DNA of 64,000 nucleotides, taken from the NCBI RefSeq assembly GCF_000250675.2, contig NC_018681.1:5580001-5644000 (forward strand), read 5' to 3'. This DNA is from Nocardia brasiliensis ATCC 700358 (lineage in GTDB: Bacteria > Actinomycetota > Actinomycetes > Mycobacteriales > Mycobacteriaceae). Positions 50,612 to 59,263 of the stretch are shown piece by piece. The translations under genes and the position numbers were made by a program. Below the pieces are notes generated by a model. That model saw only the letters and a program-made list of their open reading frames with translations. It was not told the DNA's origin and ran no database searches. How positions within the stretch are numbered: the first letter of the stretch is position 1; the number at the start of each line of letters is the position of its first letter.

Positions 50612-51846
50612 GATCGGCTCGCAGCGATGTCGGTGGCCAAGGCGATCATCCAGGCGATGCCGGAGTCGAGTTGCCCCGAGGCGGCGTAACCGGTGTGGCG
50701 GGCGACGGTGTCGGCGTAGCGCGCCCAGATGGCCGGGTTTACCAGATCGGCGTTGTCGGCCACGAACTGACCCCACGCGGCCGATAACTGGCCGGCCAGT
50801 TTGGGCAGCAACGCGATCGGGTTCGCGGCCACGGTCGCGGTGATCTCGTTCCACCGCGCGCTCGCGGCCCCGTACTCGGTCGGCGACGAGTGTCGAGGGT
50901 CGGCGGCTTCGATCAACCGCTCAGCCAGGGACAGCTGTGGGAGGTAGTCGACATTTCCGTTGCCCACTTGAAAATCGTTGAGCAGCACAGCCGTCCACGC
51001 CTCACCCAGAGCCGTGGACAGAATCGCTTGCAGTGATCCCAGCCCCGTCAACGGGTCACGCAAATCGGCCTGAGCGGCGATTTCGGCACCCGCGCGCAGC
51101 ACTGCCGCGCGCTCCGGCGCCGAGCATGCAAGGTCACCGTCGGTGCAGATATCGGCGACGCGACCGGTCAGCGCCCCGTAGGTGGTGTGCCTGTCAGCGA
51201 TCCCTCCCCCGCCGGCGGATGGATTGGTGATCCGCACGCCCGAGACCGCACCTCCGCCCGTTCCCGGAGCCGGGTCTGGCGTGAACTGTCCTGGACGGCC
51301 AGGAAAGGTCGGGGCGTCCGGGGCCCGGTCAGGGTGGGCATACAAGGCGATACCGGCGATCCGATCCGCGTCCACCGGCCCTCGGCCCGCCCCGACATCG
51401 GCGGCGAATCCCGAGATCGCCTGAGCGCCTTGGGAATATCCGATAGCGGCGATCCTCGTCGCCGGACAGGCCTCAGCGATCTCCGATACCGCGGCATCCA
51501 GCGAGCGGCGAGCATCAGCGACCGAGACCGCGTACGGGGCGCTACCGCCACCGGGGACGGCCCCGCCGAAACCAGCCGGGTAGCCGATATAGCTGCGCTG
51601 CACCAGATCCGGGACAGCCGCCACCACCGGCGCGAGCAGCGCGCCCACCATCCCGGTATCTGCGAGCGGGTCCGCGCCGGGGCTGGATTGCCCCGTGCCC
51701 TGCACGCCCAGCACATACAGTGCGGGACAGCCCGGACCGATCGGCACCGCTCCCGCGTCCCCATCGGCGGTCATCGAGGTGAACGCGCCAAGGCTCGTCG
51801 AGACCGCTACGAGTACTGCCACACGTCGCGTCCTGGTGGCGGTCAT
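50608..51846 (-). CDS. secreted cutinase-like protein, nucleophile intact
   Basis: 412 residues with signal peptide (RVAVLVAVSTSLGAFTSM). It is a paralog of the 47940-49412 protein: CPALYVLGVQGTGQSSPG, CPATRIAAIGYSQGAQAISG with Ser138, and ADICTDGDLACSAP. The catalytic Ser is present here. A helical C-terminal part of ~170 residues follows, as in the paralog, but without the Thr tail. It would hydrolyse ester bonds in lipids or cell-envelope components outside the cell. Coupled by ATGA to both neighbours. Confidence 0.82.
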   Translation of the reverse strand: MTATRTRRVAVLVAVSTSLGAFTSMTADGDAGAVPIGPGCPALYVLGVQGTGQSSPGADPLADTGMVGALLAPVVAAVPDLVQRSYIGYPAGFGGAVPGGGSAPYAVSVADARRSLDAAVSEIAEACPATRIAAIGYSQGAQAISGFAADVGAGRGPVDADRIAGIALYAHPDRAPDAPTFPGRPGQFTPDPAPGTGGGAVSGVRITNPSAGGGGIADRHTTYGALTGRVADICTDGDLACSAPERAAVLRAGAEIAAQADLRDPLTGLGSLQAILSTALGEAWTAVLLNDFQVGNGNVDYLPQLSLAERLIEAADPRHSSPTEYGAASARWNEITATVAANPIALLPKLAGQLSAAWGQFVADNADLVNPAIWARYADTVARHTGYAASGQLDSGIAWMIALATDIAASRS

Positions 51847-52778
51847 GGCTGGCCCACCCCCACGCCCGCGCCGAACCCCGCACCGACCGTGCCACCGGCC
51901 ACCGCACCGACCGTCGCGGCAGGAACACCGACAACCGCAGCTCCCGCTGCGGCACCGGCCGCAGCACCGAGCGCGGTCCCTGCGACGCCGGAGGTGACGG
52001 TGCCGATAATCGGAACCGGAATCACGGTACCCAGTGCGGCGCCCGCGATTCCGCCGATCGTTCCTCCGATCAGCCCACCCACCACCGCACCCGCCACCGC
52101 TACCGGAGCGCCAGCCACGACGGCACCTGCGGCGCCGCCGATCCCTGCCCCGGCCAGCGTCGCACCGCCAACGCGATCCGAACGCCCTGCGGGAATACCG
52201 ATCGAGTCCAACGCTGTAGCCATCTGGGCTTCAGCCCCGGCCGCGACCTCGTTGATCGTGTCCGCGCAGTCCGGGGGCAGCCAGTCCGGGCGCGGCATCT
52301 GCCACTGACCGATGCGAATCGTGTTCTCAGGAGCCTCGATCGGCGCGACCGGCGGGACTGGTTCCGGCAGATGCAGCTCTTCGATCCGGACAGGCTCTAC
52401 CGGCGCATCCTGTGGTGGAGCCGGGCGCGAAGGCGCCCAGTTTCGAACCTCGGGCGGTTGCCGATAGTAGGTCGTTGGAGGGGGTGACTCCGGTGCGGCG
52501 GTAGGAGGCTCCGGTGACGGGAGCGGTGTCGGGGTCGGTGTTGAGGTGCCTGGTTGCGACGGGCTCGTGACACCGGGTTGATCGGCGACAGCGGCTAGGG
52601 GTTCCACCGCGCCAGCCGCGCCTGCCGCCAAGATCATTGCGATCGGCACTGCGCTCGCCAGGACCGCACGTCGGCCGCGGATAGCGTTGCGGCTTGGATG
52701 GTTTCGTTCGTTCCAGGTCGCGTCGAACGGACCGGGACCACTAGTGAGACAACTTGTGGTTTTCCTTGATATCGGCAT
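51843..52778 (-). CDS. exported glycine-zipper protein ('insoluble domain'-like)
   Basis: 311 residues. A basic N-terminus precedes a hydrophobic segment (RAVLASAVPIAMILAAGAAG), then ~75 Pro/Thr/Glu-rich residues (extended linker), an IRIGQWQMPRPDWLP segment, and a C-terminal ~110 residues of Gly/Ala/Val repeats (GIGGAAGAVVAGAPVAVAGA). Glycine zippers of this kind form membrane-spanning or oligomeric assemblies. As first large gene of the transfer operon it may build an envelope pore or anchor. No enzyme motif. Confidence 0.65.
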   Translation of the reverse strand: MPISRKTTSCLTSGPGPFDATWNERNHPSRNAIRGRRAVLASAVPIAMILAAGAAGAVEPLAAVADQPGVTSPSQPGTSTPTPTPLPSPEPPTAAPESPPPTTYYRQPPEVRNWAPSRPAPPQDAPVEPVRIEELHLPEPVPPVAPIEAPENTIRIGQWQMPRPDWLPPDCADTINEVAAGAEAQMATALDSIGIPAGRSDRVGGATLAGAGIGGAAGAVVAGAPVAVAGAVVGGLIGGTIGGIAGAALGTVIPVPIIGTVTSGVAGTALGAAAGAAAGAAVVGVPAATVGAVAGGTVGAGFGAGVGVGQP

Positions 52779-52852
52779 GCCGAAGCATCCTTCGTCCCGA
52801 GGGCCAAGTAAGAGGGTTTGGTAATCGAATGCGCGGTGAGGTTCTCTCCGCG

Positions 52853-52886
52853 CGCCTCCCAGTCGCGAAGGCGTGTCTGGGAGGCG
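52853..52886. promoter_or_regulatory. 10-bp hairpin in the leader of the transfer operon
   Basis: CGCCTCCCAG at 52853-52862 pairs with CTGGGAGGCG at 52877-52886 across 14 nt. It lies between the small hydrophobic peptide gene and the glycine-zipper gene, so it may be an attenuator or processing site. Confidence 0.4.
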
Positions 52887-52904
52887 ACTCTCGAATGTTT
52901 CGCG

Positions 52905-53012
52905 TCAGATGAACGGAAGGATCAGCGTCAGCGCTTGATAAGCGACAGACAGCCCATTGGAGGCAAGGGACAGTAGGCCGTTCACCCACCCGAGGATCAC
53001 GAAGGGGTCCAA
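52905..53012 (-). CDS. 35-residue hydrophobic amphipathic peptide
   Basis: A TTG start with AGGAAG upstream opens LDPFVILGWVNGLLSLASNG…, ending LILPFI and TGA. The peptide is strongly hydrophobic with Gly/Ser spacing, as in small membrane or pore-forming peptides of mycolate bacteria. It is the first reading frame of the minus-strand operon, 126 bp before the glycine-zipper gene. No homolog is known to me; support is composition, ribosome site and position. Confidence 0.5.
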   Translation of the reverse strand: MDPFVILGWVNGLLSLASNGLSVAYQALTLILPFI

Positions 53013-53394
53013 TTTAACTTCCTCTCAATCAGATTGGATAAGCATGTCCATCCAAACTCCACAACCCCTGACTTGACTAGTGTTTCGACCCATCTCCTTT
53101 TCGGTACCGGTCGGAGTATCAATTCGGAATAGACGGACTGACCTGCGCGGTAACGATCACATTGACACTATCTCCGTTACAACTAACTTCCGAAAAACCT
53201 CCCACGGGGGGAGAGTTGGCCGCGAGGAGGGATTCCCGCCACAGATCAACAGCTACGACAAAGCAACTATTCAATATAGGCTTGCAGCACCCCCTACCCA
53301 TCTGGTAAGAACGAAGGTTGCTTACAGGGGGCAACCAGAGAGGGTATCGCCGCCTTCCGCACGACGGAAGCCGCTAAATAAAGGGGGGCTCCGC
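53013..53394. promoter_or_regulatory. divergent control region between transfer operon and XRE regulator
   Basis: About 380 bp with no gene. On the plus strand TTGACA at 53162-53167 is followed after 16 bp by TAACTT at 53184-53189, a fair sigma-70-type promoter for the XRE gene. Downstream, GGTTGC/GCAACC and CTTCCG/CGGAAG form two small hairpins before the GGGGGG ribosome site, so the leader may be structured. The opposing promoter for the transfer genes must also lie here, but I could not pick it out. Confidence 0.45.
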
Positions 53395-54240
53395 ATGAGC
53401 CAGAATCCGAGCAGAGCACACCGGGATGCCCGACGGGCACAGATACCACGCATGCCGACACTAGGCACCGTTTGTCGACAGTTCCGCGACCATTGCGGTT
53501 ACACCCGAGAAGAAGCAAGCAGCGAATGCGGAGTCAGCCAGTCGTACCTGTACCGGATCGAGGAACAAGAACACTGGCCCAGTCCGGAAATACTCGAGCG
53601 GCTCGTCACCGGCTACAACCTCGACAGCGGGCAAGCGCGTCACCTGTCCGAGCTCTGCGCACCGGCCGAGCGCCTCGAACCCGTCCACGTTCTTCGTCAT
53701 CGGGTGCTCACCAACGCCGCGCAGATGAGCCACCTCGACCACCTGGAGACGTTGGGCGCCTTAGCCGCCTACATCGATCCAGTGTGGTCAATCCTGGCTA
53801 CCAACAACCTATTCCGGAGGTCGATGCCCGGCGCCGACGAAACCGGGTCGATCCCCGTCTGGCTCTTCAGCCCCACGGCCCGACGGCTGGTCCTCGATTG
53901 GGACCGCGAGGCCGACCACACCGTCGCAATCCTAAAAGGCACCCTCGGGCGCCACCGTGATTCCCCACAGTCGATCCATCTGTTTCGCCGTCTGCGGCGT
54001 AATACCTATTTCCAGGATCGGTGGATCTACGACATCCGCGTCGAGCACGGTCGTGACGACAGCATTCAGTTCCGCCTTCGCGACCCTCAAACCGCAGCCG
54101 TTGCCGGCTATCGTCTCAGCATCTCCGACGAGACCAACCATGTTTGGTTACTCACAGGCTTTCCCATCGAGGTGCCTTCCGCGCCGAACTCCGCTGTCGC
54201 CGACTCTCCTACAGACCGGTTCTCAGAGGAAACTCCGTGA
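53395..54240 (+). CDS. XRE regulator with MmyB/MLTR-like ligand domain
   Basis: ATG 53395 (GGGGGG upstream) gives 281 residues. The HTH lies at ~20-75 (YTREEASSECGVSQSYLYRI). The C-terminal domain (HLETLGALAAYIDPVWSILA … LVLDWDREADHTVAILKGTL) is the MLTR_LBD type, which binds fatty-acid-like or aromatic ligands in relatives. It is divergent from the transfer operon and is the best candidate for its regulator. The protein at 54722-55561 shares the same architecture. Confidence 0.8.
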   Translation: MSQNPSRAHRDARRAQIPRMPTLGTVCRQFRDHCGYTREEASSECGVSQSYLYRIEEQEHWPSPEILERLVTGYNLDSGQARHLSELCAPAERLEPVHVLRHRVLTNAAQMSHLDHLETLGALAAYIDPVWSILATNNLFRRSMPGADETGSIPVWLFSPTARRLVLDWDREADHTVAILKGTLGRHRDSPQSIHLFRRLRRNTYFQDRWIYDIRVEHGRDDSIQFRLRDPQTAAVAGYRLSISDETNHVWLLTGFPIEVPSAPNSAVADSPTDRFSEETP

Positions 54241-54721
54241 TCAAATCCACCGAAAGCCGAGCACCCAGCCATCGCTTTCGCAGACCACCAAGGCATCAGA
54301 CCTCCGCGTTCGAGTCTATGGAACTTAACGCTCCATAAGCAGCTACCATCCCGCCGCCAGAAATGTCCTGAATAGCACTATACGAACTCTGCCCTCCCAG
54401 AGCATTCGGGTGTGTAACTAGATGCGATTCTGGATCCTCTGCCTGGATCGCTTGCCGAATCTAGCCACCTCGGCTCCGCGCGGCGCACAGCGTAAGTATT
54501 GCCGTCACGAGCCACGCGAATGCCGCCCGGCCGAATTCAGCACTGCTGGTCAGCCTAGGTCATCAGGCTACCATTTCGTGCGAGATGCATATTCCGATTT
54601 CTATTCCAGCCTGCTACCGGTTTTTCGCCGAGACAGGGCGCCTCTCACACATCACTGTGGCGCCGGGCCGTCGATTCGAGTAGGCAGCAATCTGGCAGAT
54701 ACCCCGAATGCTGCCAGCGCG
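54241..54721. other. 480-bp stretch without a gene
   Basis: Lies between two convergent XRE genes. Frames here are short or read as the complement of flanking genes; composition is more AT-rich than the surroundings. No terminator hairpin with T tract was found. It may be decayed DNA. Confidence 0.4.
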
Positions 54722-55561
54722 CTATCCCGCGACTCCCGCCGCGCTCGCTTCGAACGGTGGCATGTTCGGCACGCACCGCTTGCGAATTGCCCTCAGCAGC
54801 ATCAGGCCCGACGCCTCGGGCACCTCGGACATGGTGATGCTGTACGAGACGATCCGGCCTGCTCGATCTCGAAACAGCTTGAGGTCGGTACTGTCGCGCC
54901 CGTACGAGATGTCAATGTTCGAGGTCCAGATCTCACCACATGTCTTGCTGTGCTGGAGCTTTCGAACGACGTCCGCAGCCTGTACTGTTTCACGATGGCG
55001 ACCGAGGACACCCTTGACGGTAGCGACGGTGCGTACCGCTTCGGGTTCCCAATCCACGACGATGTCCCGCGCGTCCGGTGTGAACATCCATAACAGGATT
55101 GAGTCCACCTCGTCCAGACCTGGCAGCACAGCCCGCAGCAGATCGTTGCACTCGATCACGTTGAAGACCCGGCTCAGATAGGCGGCGGGGATTCCTCGCT
55201 CCTGCAGGTCCTGCAGATGAGCACCGAACGCCGGGTCAGCGTAGACGCGGCGGTGCAGCTCTTCTTCAGGTATGAGTTCGACTGCGCGAGCGCGAAGTTC
55301 GCGAAGGTGGCGGGCCTGGTCCGCATCTAGCCGATAGCCGGCGATGAGGCGTTCCAGCAACGCTGAGCTCGGCTTGTACTTGCCGCGTTCGAGGTCCGCC
55401 AGGTAGTTCTGCGTGATCCGGTGGCACTCGTAGGCGCTCACACGCGTGAGTCCCTTGTGCTCACGAATTTGGCGCATCGTCACCGACAGCGTCGGGATGA
55501 TCACGCCCGAGCGGTCGAGTCCCGCACCGTTGGGTCTACGACCGATTCCGTTGCCTCCCAT
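54722..55561 (-). CDS. second XRE regulator with MLTR-like ligand domain
   Basis: 279 residues from ATG 55561, which has AAGGGG nine bases upstream; ATG 55579 would add six. HTH at ~25-75 (LTRVSAYECHRITQNYLADL, ERGKYKPSS). The ligand domain (FNVIECNDLLRAVLPGLDEV, IVVDWEPEAVRTVATVKGVL) aligns with that of the 53395-54240 protein (LVLDWDREADHTVAILKGTL), showing paralogy. Targets unknown. Confidence 0.77.
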   Translation of the reverse strand: MGGNGIGRRPNGAGLDRSGVIIPTLSVTMRQIREHKGLTRVSAYECHRITQNYLADLERGKYKPSSALLERLIAGYRLDADQARHLRELRARAVELIPEEELHRRVYADPAFGAHLQDLQERGIPAAYLSRVFNVIECNDLLRAVLPGLDEVDSILLWMFTPDARDIVVDWEPEAVRTVATVKGVLGRHRETVQAADVVRKLQHSKTCGEIWTSNIDISYGRDSTDLKLFRDRAGRIVSYSITMSEVPEASGLMLLRAIRKRCVPNMPPFEASAAGVAG

Positions 55562-55806
55562 GGCTGCGTTCCCCTTCATGATTGTTCCGGCGGTGGTTCC
55601 ACACCCAAGCCCCCCGACGGCTTCGGTGACGCATCGTGTTGATTCAGTCCACTATCGCCAGTCGTGACCTGGGCTGGGAGATGTTGACGGGTTGCCACCT
55701 CGATAGGCAACACTGGAGCGTTTGTTGCCAACCGCTTGCTACACGGACAGACCCGGTGCCGGGGGTCGCCGGTGTTCCGAATTGCTGGCCTACCTGCGTC
55801 GTGGTG

Positions 55807-58056
55807 TCACTGTTCGTCGGTGGTTACGTCGAGTTGTGCGCGGAGTAGATCGGCTCGATGGTCATCGAGCCCGTCGTTGAAGATCGCGAGGGCGGCAGTT
55901 AACGCACGGGTAGCTGCTTGAGTTTCGCCAGACTTCTGCAGCACCTGGCCGCGGACATCTAGGGTGTCGGCTTCGGCCCATCGGTCACCGGTTTCTCGAT
56001 TCGCGGCCAGTGCCTCCTCGCAGAGGGCCAGTGCGACGGCGCTGTCGCCTCGGTGGAGGGCGGTGCGTGCAAGCCTCGATAGCGCGTATCCAGCGCCTTG
56101 GCGGTCTTGGTTCGAGTTGAACAGCTCGACACTGCGCTGGCCGTACATCCAGGCTTGTTCGAGTTCCCCGACCTCGCGGTAGGCCTCGCCGAGGTTGGCG
56201 TAGGCGGTGGCGACTCCGTAGCTCTCGTCGAGTCCGATGAAGCTCTCTGCCATTTGGTGCAGGTAATCGATTGCGGGCTGGTAGTTCTCGCGGCCGAGGC
56301 AGGTAAATGCGAGCCCAGCCAGAGCCCACCCACGTTGATATGGGTCCGGGCAGGCGTCGAGGGCATCGTGGAACTGTTGCTCAGCGATGTCGTAGTCGCC
56401 GCGGCGTAGATGTGCCGCGGCCAAGTTGATCAGCGCCTCGCCGTAGCCGTTGATGTTGCCGCTGGCTTGGGCCGCTGCCACTCCGATTTCGCTGGTGGCG
56501 ATCCATTCGTCCCATGGTCGGCGGATCAGTAAGTAGTACAGCGCTCGAACAGGCAGTTGCCATGCGCGGTCGAACATTTCGTAGTCGGCAGCCAACCGGG
56601 TTGCTCCCACGATCGACGGGAGTTCGGTGTCGCACCAATCCAGTGCCAGCTCGTAGTCACCGTTGAACTCCATGGGTTGTACGCCCGCCACCGGCGGCGG
56701 CAGGGCGGGGTGGGGCCGCCCGGGAGTCAATACACGGATGGCGGCGTCCAGGCTGGCAAGGCACCAATCCACCAGCCGGCGTGCTGCCTCGTCACAACCA
56801 GCGCCAGATTCCACGCTTCGAACCAACTCAGCGGCGTATACCCGGAGCAGATCGTGCAAACGGTACCGGTGGCGGCCTGTCTCCTCGACTAGATGCGCCA
56901 TGACAAGGATTTCCATGAGCCGTGCAGCCACTGGATTCGGCACACCCGCCAGCGCTGCCGCCGCATCGAGGCTGAACGTCGTGCTGGGATGCAGGCCGAG
57001 CAGGCGGAACATCCGACCTGCTTCGGTCGGCAGCGCTTGATATGACCAGGAAAAGACCCCTCGCACTTCCAGCTCCGCCGCATCGCCGGCGCTGAGCACG
57101 TCCAACCGCCGATGTTCGGCGGCCAGGTCCTCGGCGAGGTCTGAGATGCTGCGATGAGAGTAGGTCGCTATCCGCACCGCCGCGATCCGCAACGCCAGGG
57201 GCAGATATCCACACCGCCGCGCGATCAACGGCACCGCCGCCGTTTCCGCGCCTGTGCGTCGCCCGATGACCCGCTCGAGTAATGCTTGTGCGTCGTCGGG
57301 CCGCAGGGGATTCAGTGTCACTGCGGTGGCCGAAGCACCAACGAACAGTCCCGTCAAACGAACCCTGCTGGTGACGAGCACTCCGCAGTCCGGCGAGCCA
57401 GGCAGCAATGGCCGCACTTGTCCGGAGCTTTGGGCGTTGTCGAGCACGATCAGAATTCCTCGCCCGTGCACCATCGAGCGAAATAGCGCAGACCTTCCAT
57501 CGAGGTCGGCCGGGATCCGGTTCGGATGTGCCCCGAGGGCTCGCAGGAAACCATCCAGGATCTCCGTGGCGTTCGCTGCCCCAGCGGTGCCGTAACCGCG
57601 CAGATCCGCGAACAACGCACCGCCAGGGTAGCGGCCGACGACGCTGTGCGCGTATGTCAATGCCAGCGCTGTTTTTCCGACTCCTGGCGGACCATCGACA
57701 CACACGACCGGCACCAAACCTGGTTGGTCCTGCGGGCGGGTAAGCAGCTCTGCTAGACGCTCCAGCGGCCCCTCGCGCCCTACGAGACCTGCCGGTGCTG
57801 CTGGTAGTTGCGCTACGGGCAAAACTTCACCACGGAGCTGTGCGTTTGCCTGGGCGCGTGCGAGGAGTTGGCCGCCGGTCTCCAGCGCGGCGTCGCACGC
57901 TTCGGCCAAGGACTCCGACAACGATTGCTTGTCGTTTTCGACTCGCGAGATGTATCCCTTGTCGTAGTGGGCCGCGTCGGATAGCTGAGCTTGGGACAGG
58001 CCCGCTTGCTCCCGCAACGATCTCAGTAGCTGCCCGTCAGTCTCTGATTTCGCCAT
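55807..58056 (-). CDS. AfsR-like STAND regulator: XRE HTH, NB-ARC, TPR
   Basis: ATG 58056 with AGGA eight bases upstream gives 749 residues. HTH at ~8-48 (GLSQAQLSDAAHYDKGYISR). NB-ARC: Walker A VDGPPGVGKTALAL near 120-133, Walker B ILIVLDNAQ near 203, sensor CGVLVTSR and GLPL-like CGYLPLALRIAA. TPR repeats fill the last ~250 residues (GYGEALINLAAAHLRRGDYD; YANLGEAYREVGELEQAWMY). Such proteins switch on ATP binding after ligand sensing by the TPRs. It has no SARP domain. It is divergent from the methyltransferase at 58309, a likely target. Confidence 0.87.
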   Translation of the reverse strand: MAKSETDGQLLRSLREQAGLSQAQLSDAAHYDKGYISRVENDKQSLSESLAEACDAALETGGQLLARAQANAQLRGEVLPVAQLPAAPAGLVGREGPLERLAELLTRPQDQPGLVPVVCVDGPPGVGKTALALTYAHSVVGRYPGGALFADLRGYGTAGAANATEILDGFLRALGAHPNRIPADLDGRSALFRSMVHGRGILIVLDNAQSSGQVRPLLPGSPDCGVLVTSRVRLTGLFVGASATAVTLNPLRPDDAQALLERVIGRRTGAETAAVPLIARRCGYLPLALRIAAVRIATYSHRSISDLAEDLAAEHRRLDVLSAGDAAELEVRGVFSWSYQALPTEAGRMFRLLGLHPSTTFSLDAAAALAGVPNPVAARLMEILVMAHLVEETGRHRYRLHDLLRVYAAELVRSVESGAGCDEAARRLVDWCLASLDAAIRVLTPGRPHPALPPPVAGVQPMEFNGDYELALDWCDTELPSIVGATRLAADYEMFDRAWQLPVRALYYLLIRRPWDEWIATSEIGVAAAQASGNINGYGEALINLAAAHLRRGDYDIAEQQFHDALDACPDPYQRGWALAGLAFTCLGRENYQPAIDYLHQMAESFIGLDESYGVATAYANLGEAYREVGELEQAWMYGQRSVELFNSNQDRQGAGYALSRLARTALHRGDSAVALALCEEALAANRETGDRWAEADTLDVRGQVLQKSGETQAATRALTAALAIFNDGLDDHRADLLRAQLDVTTDEQ

Positions 58057-58308
58057 CGCTTGTTCCTGCCCCTTGGACACCCCCTGTATGAGTCGTAGAG
58101 TACTGCCTACTGGTTCCAGCACGCAGGGATGTTCGCTGACAAAGTGTGCACGCCTGCCGAAGATGTGTGGTATCCGTTGTCAGAGTAGCCAATTCGGCTC
58201 TGGGGGAAGGGGATCTCAGCGGAGGCGACGTGACTGCTATTGTGCGGATCCGACGGCACTCCTCAGCCCGAGACACCAATGCCCCTGGGGCGCAAGGTAA
58301 GAGGACGA

Positions 58309-59157
58309 ATGAACGACTTCGACTCCCATACCCAGTCACTCCTCCGCACCAACGAGAAGAACTGGGATGCACGCACCCCGATCCACGCTGCGTCGCAGTT
58401 CTACGGCATCGGCGGCAGCATCCCCGCCGACTGGTGGTTCGCACCCTTCGAATGGGAAGACCTAGGTCCGTTGACTGGCCGCGACTTGGTCCACCTGCAA
58501 TGCCACCTCGGCGCCGAGACCATCGAGTTCACTCGACGCGGCGCACGCACTGTCGGCCTCGACTTCTCCGGCGAAGCGATCACTCACGCTCGCCGGATTG
58601 CACACGAGCACGATGTCGACGTCGAATACGTCAAGTCCGATGTCTACGACGCAGCCAACGCCCTCGGCTCCGGACGATTCGACGTCGTCTACACCGCTAA
58701 AGGCTCTCTCTGCTACCTGCCAGATCTCAATCGGTGGGCCAACGTCGTCGCCGACCTGCTCAAACCTGGAGGCTTGGCCTACATCGTCGAATTCCATCCC
58801 GTGCTCACCTCACTGGGACCAAAACCCGACCTCGACAAGCAAGACCTGCTCCTTCGTGAGGACTACCTAGAGGGACGTGGCGCCGTCGAGCACAACAGCA
58901 CTCACACCTACACCGACGGTCCCGCGCTACCCGAAACCGCGGCAAGGGTCTACGAGTGGGCCCACGGTCTTGGCGAGGTCGTCACATCCCTCGTCGACGC
59001 CGGACTGACTATCACCAGACTGCGTGAAACCGAACTACTGCCGTGGCCACGATTCGAACGCATGATCCCCGACGAGAAGACGGGATGGTGGAAACTGCCG
59101 CCCACCGACGTCCGCATCCCACTCCTTTACGCTCTTGCTGCCACCAAAACAAAATAG
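58309..59157 (+). CDS. class I SAM-dependent methyltransferase
   Basis: ATG 58309 (GAGG just upstream) gives 282 residues; the frame upstream is non-coding. LVHLQCHLGAETIEFTRRGA is motif I in the form seen in small-molecule methyltransferases, TVGLDFSGEAI is motif II, and FDVVYTAKGSLCYLPDL is motif IV. The C-terminal part has EYLEGRG-like and WPRFERMIP elements near the end. Substrate unknown. Divergent from the STAND regulator. Confidence 0.85.
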   Translation: MNDFDSHTQSLLRTNEKNWDARTPIHAASQFYGIGGSIPADWWFAPFEWEDLGPLTGRDLVHLQCHLGAETIEFTRRGARTVGLDFSGEAITHARRIAHEHDVDVEYVKSDVYDAANALGSGRFDVVYTAKGSLCYLPDLNRWANVVADLLKPGGLAYIVEFHPVLTSLGPKPDLDKQDLLLREDYLEGRGAVEHNSTHTYTDGPALPETAARVYEWAHGLGEVVTSLVDAGLTITRLRETELLPWPRFERMIPDEKTGWWKLPPTDVRIPLLYALAATKTK

Positions 59158-59207
59158 CAAACTCAAATATAGACCTTAAACCGCCGATAGGAGGTTGCGA
59201 CGGGTCG

Positions 59208-59222
59208 GGCAGAAGGTCTGCC
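59208..59222. terminator. small hairpin between convergent genes
   Basis: GGCAGA-AGG-TCTGCC, 6-bp stem with a 3-nt loop, lies between the methyltransferase and permease ends. No T tract. Confidence 0.3.
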
Positions 59223-59263
59223 GAGACATAACACCCAAGAGGAGATCACCGGAACGAACCAGG

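Noticed and set aside
54422..55093. 223-codon plus-strand frame
   Set aside because: Its right half is the complement of the XRE gene at 54722-55561, and the left half lacks coding character.
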